Below are positions 58,462 to 64,000 of a DNA stretch of 64,000 nt, in pieces (the first letter of the stretch is position 1; each line of letters begins with the position of its first letter). A model generated the notes under the pieces. That model worked only from the letters and a program-made list of their open reading frames with translations, searched no databases and had not been told where the DNA came from. Source of the DNA: Kitasatospora indigofera (GTDB lineage: Bacteria > Actinomycetota > Actinomycetes > Streptomycetales > Streptomycetaceae); contig NZ_BNBO01000008.1 in NCBI RefSeq assembly GCF_014655955.1, positions 62,001 through 126,000 on the forward strand, in the 5' to 3' direction. A program made the position numbers and the translations under genes.

Positions 58462-59274
58462 TTGAGCGGCGGGCTGCGGTTCCGGTTCGAGCTACGGGCG
58501 TCGGAGGATGTCGGCCCGTGGGGCGGTGAGCACCACCGGACCCTGCACTGGTTCGCGCTGACCCAGGGCTGGTACTGGATCGAGGCGGGCGGCCAGGAGC
58601 TGCTGCGGTACTCGGAGTCCACCCTCCGGCGGTGGCGCGAGGAGACCGGCGGCGAAGTCCGCCCGTACGCGGACCACTTCGTGGTCCGGATCTGGGAGGA
58701 CGTCCTGGAGATCCTGGCGGACGTGCTGGAGCCGGTGCCGTCGGACCTGCTCGCGTTCGTGTCGGGCGACCTCTCCGGCCATCCGCTCCGGGACGAGGAG
58801 GACCTCACCCCGGAGGCCGAGGCGGCCGCCGACTGGCACGGGCGCCGGTCGATGTACACGGGCCCGCTGGTCAACGCCCCGCAGATGCGCTGGTGGCGGA
58901 CGGTCGACGAGGCCGGGGACCGGATCACTCTCGACTGGACGCACGAGCCCGGCCACCGGATCGGGTTCGCCGCGTCGCCGGCCGGCCGTCTCGCCCTGCC
59001 GGTCGAGGACTTCCTGTCCGCCGTCACCGAGTTGGACGGCGCGTTGCTCGCGGCGATGGAGCGGCGGGTCACGGCGCTGGAGGCGTCCGGTCCGCCGGCC
59101 GGTGTCGAGCTGGACCTGGCACAGCTCCGCCGTGAGCACCGGGACCGGGCGGGCCGGCTGGAGCGGGCCCGTACCCGGACCCCGGTCACCGACTGGGCCG
59201 CCGTACGGGCCGGGGCCCGGGAGTTCCTCGCGGCGGGCCCGGCCCGTTCTGACCGGACGGACTCTAAGACGTAG
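58462..59274 (+). CDS. DUF5984-like protein of unknown function
   Basis: A 270-residue soluble protein. FRFELRASEDVGPWGGEHHRTLHWFALTQGWYWIEAGGQELLRYS resembles the DUF5984 family found mainly in streptomycetes. WWRTVDEAGDRITLDWTHEPG is a second conserved-looking stretch. The TTG at 58462 is chosen because GGGGGAGGG lies just upstream and the conserved part begins at once; no ATG or GTG fits. Its last 11 bases overlap the stop region of the convergent DUF4157 gene. Confidence 0.65.
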   Translation: MSGGLRFRFELRASEDVGPWGGEHHRTLHWFALTQGWYWIEAGGQELLRYSESTLRRWREETGGEVRPYADHFVVRIWEDVLEILADVLEPVPSDLLAFVSGDLSGHPLRDEEDLTPEAEAAADWHGRRSMYTGPLVNAPQMRWWRTVDEAGDRITLDWTHEPGHRIGFAASPAGRLALPVEDFLSAVTELDGALLAAMERRVTALEASGPPAGVELDLAQLRREHRDRAGRLERARTRTPVTDWAAVRAGAREFLAAGPARSDRTDSKT

Positions 59275-60589
59275 CCGGCGGCTCGGGGGGTGGTGCTTCC
59301 GTGTTCGTGGCCCTCGGCCGCTTGATCTGCTTGGCGGCGACGACCGCCAGATTGACGAGGCGGGCGGCCTCGATGAGACCGGCGTAGAGGTTTCGCATCG
59401 CGGTTTCGGTGTCCGTGACCCAGGTGCTGAACTCGCGTTGTGTCCTGGCGCTCGACCCCAGCTCGGTGGACTTGTTGCCCTGGGCAGTGGTGTCCTTGAT
59501 GGTGGCGATGAGCCCGTCACTGTACCCGCGGAGCACGCCGAGCCCCGCGTAGTTGCGGTTCTGGCAGGTGGAGATCGCGGTGGCCACGTTTGTGCAGAAG
59601 GCCGAGTAGGACTGGGAGTTGGCGTCGCCGTCGGGGCCCTTGGCCGCACCCTGCATCGCGGAGCGGAACCTTGCGTTGTCGCGCAGGTCGGCGGCGGTCC
59701 CGATCAGGTCCGTCAGGCCGTTCAACGAGGTCTGAGCCGTCTGCCGGGTCGTTTCGGCGTTCGCCAGGGTCGCCGCGTCGGCGCCGTAGCTGTCGAGATG
59801 GGCGAACTCCAATTCGAGGGCCCGCGTGAGACCCCTGTGCATTCTCTGGACAAGGGCGTTGAGGGCGTTGAAGATGTGCTCGCCCTGCTTGGAGGCCCCG
59901 CCGGTCGAGCTGCCTTCGCCGTTGTCCTTGGCACGCTGGAGGGTTCCGGCGGCGCCCGACCGCCGGGACGGTGCCCGTTCCGCGCGCTGGACGGGGGCCG
60001 CGCCCGACATCGCCCGGGTGGCGTTCGCCTCGGCCTCGCGCTCGAACCGGTCCGACGGGTCGCTGACGCGCAGCCCGGAGCCGTTGTCGCTGCCGGCGAC
60101 CGGCCCCTGGCGTTGCTGGATCACGTGCGTGAGTTCGTGGGCCAGGGTGTGGGAGTCGCCGCCCCCTTCGCCGATGACGATGTGGTTGCCGGAGGTGTAG
60201 GCCCGGGCGCCGACCTCGGCCGCGGAGGCCTTGGCGGCGCTGTCGGTGTGCACCCGGACCTCGGAGAAGTCGGCGCCGAGCCGGGACTCCATCTCCTGCC
60301 GCCGGGATGCGGCCAGGGCTTGGCCGGGGGCACGCAGCACGTCGTGCACGGCGGAGCGCTGGAGCGAGGGTTGCTCCGCCTGGTCGTGGCCGCAGCCGGC
60401 GGCGTGCTGGTGCTGGGCCCGCTGGACCAGCAGGCCCACCGCGCGGTTGCCGACGCTGCGTTGGAGGGCGAGGGCGGCCGGCCCGCTCGGCGGACCTCCT
60501 TCGGCCCCGGAATTGTCCGTGACTGCGCGTCGCGCCGGGACGGGGCTCCGCTTCGGCTCGGGGATCTTCCCATGGTCGGCGGTGTGCAT
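59264..60589 (-). CDS. DUF4157 (HExxH metallopeptidase-like) protein with helical C-terminal domain
   Basis: A 441-residue protein without signal peptide. ALALQRSVGNRAVGLLVQR (about 40-57) and repeated VQRA/LQRS segments are typical N-terminal parts of DUF4157 proteins. The core is EMESRLGADFSEVRVHTDSAAKASAAEVGARAYTSGNHIVIG. The zinc motif is HELTH (151-155), then VIQQR and later DRFEREAEANA. DUF4157 proteins are widely linked to extracellular contractile injection systems as effectors or effector carriers. The last ~210 residues form an unrecognised helical domain. No injection-system gene lies in the window. The ATG at 60589 is chosen; ribosome-site support is weak. Confidence 0.85.
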   Translation of the reverse strand: MHTADHGKIPEPKRSPVPARRAVTDNSGAEGGPPSGPAALALQRSVGNRAVGLLVQRAQHQHAAGCGHDQAEQPSLQRSAVHDVLRAPGQALAASRRQEMESRLGADFSEVRVHTDSAAKASAAEVGARAYTSGNHIVIGEGGGDSHTLAHELTHVIQQRQGPVAGSDNGSGLRVSDPSDRFEREAEANATRAMSGAAPVQRAERAPSRRSGAAGTLQRAKDNGEGSSTGGASKQGEHIFNALNALVQRMHRGLTRALELEFAHLDSYGADAATLANAETTRQTAQTSLNGLTDLIGTAADLRDNARFRSAMQGAAKGPDGDANSQSYSAFCTNVATAISTCQNRNYAGLGVLRGYSDGLIATIKDTTAQGNKSTELGSSARTQREFSTWVTDTETAMRNLYAGLIEAARLVNLAVVAAKQIKRPRATNTEAPPPEPPATS

Positions 60590-60829
60590 GGCGGCCTGAG
60601 GCCTCTCTCTGGCGGGACTGCGGGAACCTTCTACAGGTACCCGCTCCGGCCCCTGGCCCGGAACGGCCTGGCGGGCAGCGACGGACGGCCGAAGGGGCAC
60701 TCCTGCGGCGGGGGTTACGGCCCCGGGGCCGGGCGTGGCGGGGCCGGCCGGGACGGTCCGCCGGGCCGGAGGCCCGCTTCCGGGGCTCTCCCTCCGACCG
60801 CGGCGACTTCCCTCCTCGCCGGTCGACGG

Positions 60830-61450
60830 TCAGCCGATCTTCCACTGGCCGGTCTGGTCGGCGAAGCCGGCGTCCAGGCCGAACTGGATCTTGTCGAGCT
60901 TGGCGTCCTTCGGGACCTCGAAGGTGATGAAGCCCTTGCCCGTCTCGCCGGGGGCGATGTTGGTGGGGGTCTGGAAGCTGGGCCCGGCGGTGGTGTCGGT
61001 GAAGCTCGGGCCGTAGGACTGGCCCTGGGTGTCGACCACCTTCGCGGCGCCGAGCGGGGCGTCGCTGTAGGCCTTGGTGCCGGTGGCCTTGATCTGGAAC
61101 TGGACGGCCACCCAGCGCTTGCCGTCGGCGGGCTTGAGGTACTCGTCGCCGCTCTCGGCGTTGTCGACCACCTTCACCGCCGTGACGTCGGCGGTGTTGC
61201 TCTTCTCCATGCCCTTGAGCGCGATGGTGTCGCCGACCTTGGCGGCCGCGGGGGCCTTGGCCGCGCCCTGGTCGGCCGGCTTGCCGCTGTCGGCGGGCTT
61301 CGCGCCGTCGGCGGCCGGGGCGGCGGCCGTCTGCTGGGGGGTGGTCGAGACGGAGGCGCCCGAGGTGCAGGCGGTGGCGCTCAGGGTGACCAGTGCGGCG
61401 CCGAGCAGGAGGGCGGCGGAGCGGCGGCGGGCGACGGCGGTGAACGACAT
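60830..61450 (-). CDS. DUF4352-like lipoprotein
   Basis: A 206-residue lipoprotein: signal peptide with lipobox LSATAC (Cys at about 28), a Pro/Ala/Asp/Lys linker, then an immunoglobulin-like beta domain. That domain (VGDTIALKG, VTAVKVVDNAES, KRWVAVQFQIKATGTKAY, ETGKGFITFEVPKDAKLDKIQFGL) matches DUF4352, an Ig-like domain of surface proteins of unknown ligand. GGGAGAG precedes the ATG at 61450. The promoter TTGACA-N17-TGTGAT lies about 70 bases upstream and includes a TGTTCACA motif shared with the divergent methylase gene. Confidence 0.88.
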   Translation of the reverse strand: MSFTAVARRRSAALLLGAALVTLSATACTSGASVSTTPQQTAAAPAADGAKPADSGKPADQGAAKAPAAAKVGDTIALKGMEKSNTADVTAVKVVDNAESGDEYLKPADGKRWVAVQFQIKATGTKAYSDAPLGAAKVVDTQGQSYGPSFTDTTAGPSFQTPTNIAPGETGKGFITFEVPKDAKLDKIQFGLDAGFADQTGQWKIG

Positions 61451-61517
61451 GGCGGGCTCTCCCGGTCGGTGAGGTGGGCGCCCCCCTGCGGCGGTTGCCG
61501 CTGGAGGCGATGGACAG

Positions 61518-61610
61518 ATCACACCATCCGCTGTGAACAATGTCAACGCCAATACAAGAAACCTCTCTGTTCACGTGTGAACAGGTCGGAGTGTTCACGC
61601 TGGCTATGCT
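61518..61610. promoter_or_regulatory. Divergent promoters with four GTGAACA/TGTTCAC half-sites
   Basis: On the minus strand, TTGACA (61546-61541), a 17-base spacer and TGTGAT (61523-61518) form the lipoprotein promoter. TATGCT (61605-61610) is the likely plus-strand -10 for the methylase gene. GTGAACA/TGTTCAC occurs at 61533-61539, 61568-61574, 61577-61583 and 61592-61598. The middle pair forms a perfect palindrome, TGTTCAC-GT-GTGAACA (61568-61583). The array probably binds one regulator that controls both genes. Confidence 0.65.
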
Positions 61611-61672
61611 GTGTCGTCACACGGGTCACGACGGGCCCGGGGCCGTACCCCTGAAGCCGCGAAGGAGCCCCC

Positions 61673-63880
61673 ATGCCGGACCGCCCCGAGGTGACCGCGG
61701 TCGAGATCGCCCGGCTGGCCGGCGTGGGCCGGGCTGCCGTCAGCAACTGGCGCCGGCGCCACCCGGACTTCCCGCAGCCGGTCGGCGGCACCGACGCCAG
61801 CCCGGCCTTCGCCCTGGCGGAGGTCGAGAGCTGGCTGCGGAGCCAGGGCAAGATCGCCGAACTGCCCGTCCTGGAACGCGCCTGGCGGCAGCTGGAGACC
61901 CTGCGCGACCCGGCCGGCCACCCGGCCGCCCCCCTCGTGCCGGCCGGGGCCTTCCTCCTCCTGCTGCACCGCGAGCCCGAGGCCTGGCCCGCCCTCGCCG
62001 CGGAGCCCGACACCCGCCTCGCCACCGCCCTGCCGCGGGCCCTGGCCCAGGCCGCCGCCCGGGCCCTCGGCACCGACGGCGCCGCCCGGCTGGGCCTGCC
62101 CTCCCTCCTCGGCAGCACCTACCTGGACCTCGTCCGGCTGCTGGCCGAACTCGCCCGGCCCGCAGCCGCACCGGCGGGCCCGGCGGCAGGTCCGACGGCA
62201 GGTCCGGCAGCCGACGTCCCCGCCGGCCCGGCCGCCGCGTTCGAGCGCCTGCTCACCCGGCACGCCGAGGCCAACACCCGCCAGCTCAGCCCCACCCCGC
62301 CGGAGGCGGCCGGCCTGCTGGCCGCCGTCGCCGGGCCGGCCCTCACCGTCCACGGCGCCACCGCCCTCGACCCGGCCGCCGGACTCGGCGCCGTCCTGCT
62401 CGCCCTGCCGTCCGCCGCCTCCCGGTACGGGCAGGACCTCGACCCGGTGGTGGCCGCCCTGGCGCTGCTGCGGCTCGCCCTGCACACCCCGGCCGCCGAC
62501 CCCGGCCCGCTCCCGCTGGACCTGCGGGCCGGTGACTCGCTGCGCGCCGACGCGCACCCGGGCCTCACCGTGGACGCGGTGCTCTGCCAGCCCCCGTACA
62601 ACGAACGCGACTGGGGGCACGACGAGCTCCAGTACGACTCCCGCTGGCCCGCCGGGCAGCTGCCCCCGCGCGGCGAGTCCGAACTCGCCTGGGTGCTGCA
62701 CTGCCTGGCGCACACCCGGCCCGGCGGCCTGGCGGCCCTGCTGCTGCCGCCCACCGTCGCCTCCCGGCGGGCCGGCCGCCGGGTCCGCGCCGAGCTGCTG
62801 CGCTCCGGCGCGCTGCGCGCCGTGATCGCCCTGCCGGCCGGCGCCGCCCCGCCGTACGGGGTGCCGCTGCACCTGTGGGTGCTGCGCCGCCCGGCGCCCG
62901 GCGACGACTTCCGCCAGGTGCTGCTGCTCGACGCGGCCCCGCCGCAGGCCGCCGGCGAGGGCGGCCGCGACCGGGTCGACTGGCCCGAGCTGCGGGCCAC
63001 CGTGACGGCTTCCTGGCAGGCCTTCGACGAAGCCGCCGCCACCGGCGGGCCGGTGCCCGCCGACCGGCCCGGCACCCACCGGGTGATGGCCGCGATCGAC
63101 CTGCTCGACGACGAGACCGACCTCTCGCCCGCCCGGCACGTCCCGCCCGCCGCCCCGGCCGGTGACGCCCCCGCCCTCGCCCACCTGCGCGGGCGGCTGA
63201 CCGAACTGCTGGCCGGGCTCGCCGGCCCGGATGCCGCCCTGCCCGAGGCCGGCCCCGCCCGGCAGCCCGGCCGGCCGCCGGCCGTCGTCACCGTCGGCGA
63301 GCTGGTCCGGAGCGGCGCGCTGGAGGTCGTCTCCTCCGGACCGGGCGCGCCCGCCCGGCCGGCCGGCCACGGCGCCGAAGGCGTCCCGCTGCTGACGGAC
63401 CAGGACCTGATCACCGGCAACCCGCCCGCCGCCGTCACCGGCCCCGGCGACCCCGGCGCCCCGGACGCCCCCGTCCTCACCCGGGCCGGTGACGTCCTGG
63501 TGCCCGCCCTCGGCGGCGGCGTCGCCCGGGTCGTGCTGCCCGGCGGCCCGCTGGACGGCGTCGCGCTCGGCCGTCAGCTGCACCTGCTGCGGCCCGACCC
63601 GGCGCTGATCGACCCCGAGTTCCTGGCGGGCCAGCTGCGCTCCACCGCGCTCACCCGCCGCGCCGCCAGCCACGCCTCGACCACCGCCCGGCTGGACATC
63701 CGGCGGGTCGAGCTGCCGAGGCTCCCCCCGGAGCGGCAGCGCGTCCTCGGTGCGGCCTTCGCCCGGGTCGCCGCCTTCGACACCGCGCTGCACCGGGCGG
63801 CGGCCCTCGGCCGCACCCTCGCGCAGGGCCTGACGGACGGTCTGGCGGACGGCACGCTGGAGCTGCCGCCCGGGGAGTAG
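61673..63880 (+). CDS. Solitary N6-adenine DNA methylase with N-terminal HTH and specificity-like C-terminus
   Basis: A 735-residue protein. Residues 1-55 (VTAVEIARLAGVGRAAVSNWRRRHPDFPQPVGG, FALAEVESWL) are a MerR/AlpA-type HTH. A helical region follows, then the methylase: SAM motif ALDPAAGLGAVLLAL (about 231-245) and catalytic motif CQPPYNERDWG (Gln306-Pro-Pro-Tyr). Gln replaces the usual Asn of NPPY. The last ~200 residues (VLVPALGGGVARVVL, LRPDPALIDPEFLAGQL, LPRLPPERQRVLGAAFA) resemble a type I specificity-subunit half. No nuclease domain or adjacent restriction gene is seen. AAGGAG precedes the ATG. The HTH plus upstream repeats suggest autoregulation. Confidence 0.85.
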   Translation: MPDRPEVTAVEIARLAGVGRAAVSNWRRRHPDFPQPVGGTDASPAFALAEVESWLRSQGKIAELPVLERAWRQLETLRDPAGHPAAPLVPAGAFLLLLHREPEAWPALAAEPDTRLATALPRALAQAAARALGTDGAARLGLPSLLGSTYLDLVRLLAELARPAAAPAGPAAGPTAGPAADVPAGPAAAFERLLTRHAEANTRQLSPTPPEAAGLLAAVAGPALTVHGATALDPAAGLGAVLLALPSAASRYGQDLDPVVAALALLRLALHTPAADPGPLPLDLRAGDSLRADAHPGLTVDAVLCQPPYNERDWGHDELQYDSRWPAGQLPPRGESELAWVLHCLAHTRPGGLAALLLPPTVASRRAGRRVRAELLRSGALRAVIALPAGAAPPYGVPLHLWVLRRPAPGDDFRQVLLLDAAPPQAAGEGGRDRVDWPELRATVTASWQAFDEAAATGGPVPADRPGTHRVMAAIDLLDDETDLSPARHVPPAAPAGDAPALAHLRGRLTELLAGLAGPDAALPEAGPARQPGRPPAVVTVGELVRSGALEVVSSGPGAPARPAGHGAEGVPLLTDQDLITGNPPAAVTGPGDPGAPDAPVLTRAGDVLVPALGGGVARVVLPGGPLDGVALGRQLHLLRPDPALIDPEFLAGQLRSTALTRRAASHASTTARLDIRRVELPRLPPERQRVLGAAFARVAAFDTALHRAAALGRTLAQGLTDGLADGTLELPPGE

Positions 63881-64000
63881 CGGGGGAGCGGCGGGGAGCG
63901 GCGGCCGTCCCGGGGGACCGGCCGGCGCCGGCGGCGGTGCCGGAACCCCACCGGCGTGCCGGCCCGGGGGGTAGCGTGTGCGGGGGCTCGCACCCACCCC
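63881..64000. other. Non-coding end of the window
   Basis: No gene is seen. TAGCGT near 63973 could be a -10 box for a gene beyond the window edge. Confidence 0.3.

Overview
The window is chromosomal DNA from a very high G+C actinomycete, best matched by Streptomyces/Kitasatospora. The signs are strong third-position G/C bias, frequent GTG starts, several genes whose -10 box lies only 6-8 bases before the start codon (leaderless), Scr1-type XRE/DUF397 regulation, mycosin-type proteases and a SUKH/deaminase cluster. The housekeeping backbone resembles, from memory, the S. coelicolor block from pmt/rsmI/metG through galE, tamR/tam, glmU/prs/rplY/pth and ppc to mfd. It is interrupted by accessory modules.

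Layout. 1-5308: the end of a membrane protein, a penicillin-binding protein and a protein mannosyltransferase (minus strand), then rsmI. 5523-12416: a zinc-ribbon protein, metG-tatD, rsmA-ispE and an ABC-F ATPase. No rpf gene lies between tatD and rsmA. 12622-14700: a FUSC-type membrane protein. 15336-21908: a satellite type VII secretion module, made of a YxxxE helical protein, a WxG protein with a glycine-rich tail and a membrane-anchored mycosin, followed by an unknown protein and a P-loop-like protein. 22068-23409: a wrbA-like flavoprotein divergent from an HxlR regulator. Next come tRNA-Thr(GGT), two related LuxR-type response regulators around galE (one without a phospho-acceptor, one with a 100-residue insert in its receiver), tamR/tam with two operators, and a TetR-desaturase operon with its operator. 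A LAGLIDADG-like gene precedes tRNA-Gln(TTG).

31807-39763: glmU, prs, rplY (with a U-tract terminator-like hairpin in its leader), pth, a small anchored protein and ppc. 40035-46672: an orphan histidine kinase, then a toxin/immunity-like cluster: a YwqJ-type deaminase with a SUKH-3 frame directly after it, an HNH-like/SUKH-1 fusion, and an Imm35-linker-deaminase-SUKH-4 fusion. 46872-54169: a DivIVA-like coiled-coil protein, a nucleotide-sugar dehydrogenase and mfd. 54245-63880: a rhodanese divergent from a TetR regulator with palindromic boxes, an XRE/DUF397/ATPase trio, a MarR-like gene behind a 19-bp-spacer promoter, a sulfatase-modifying-factor-like protein, a DUF5984-like protein, a lone DUF4157 HExxH protein, a DUF4352-like lipoprotein, and an HTH-containing N6-adenine methylase without a restriction partner.

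The most unusual parts are the toxin/immunity cluster at 41.4-46.7 kb, the type VII satellite module at 15.3-19.2 kb, the interrupted receiver at 26.1 kb, and the rplY leader hairpin. All family names come from reading motifs by eye; no database search was run.
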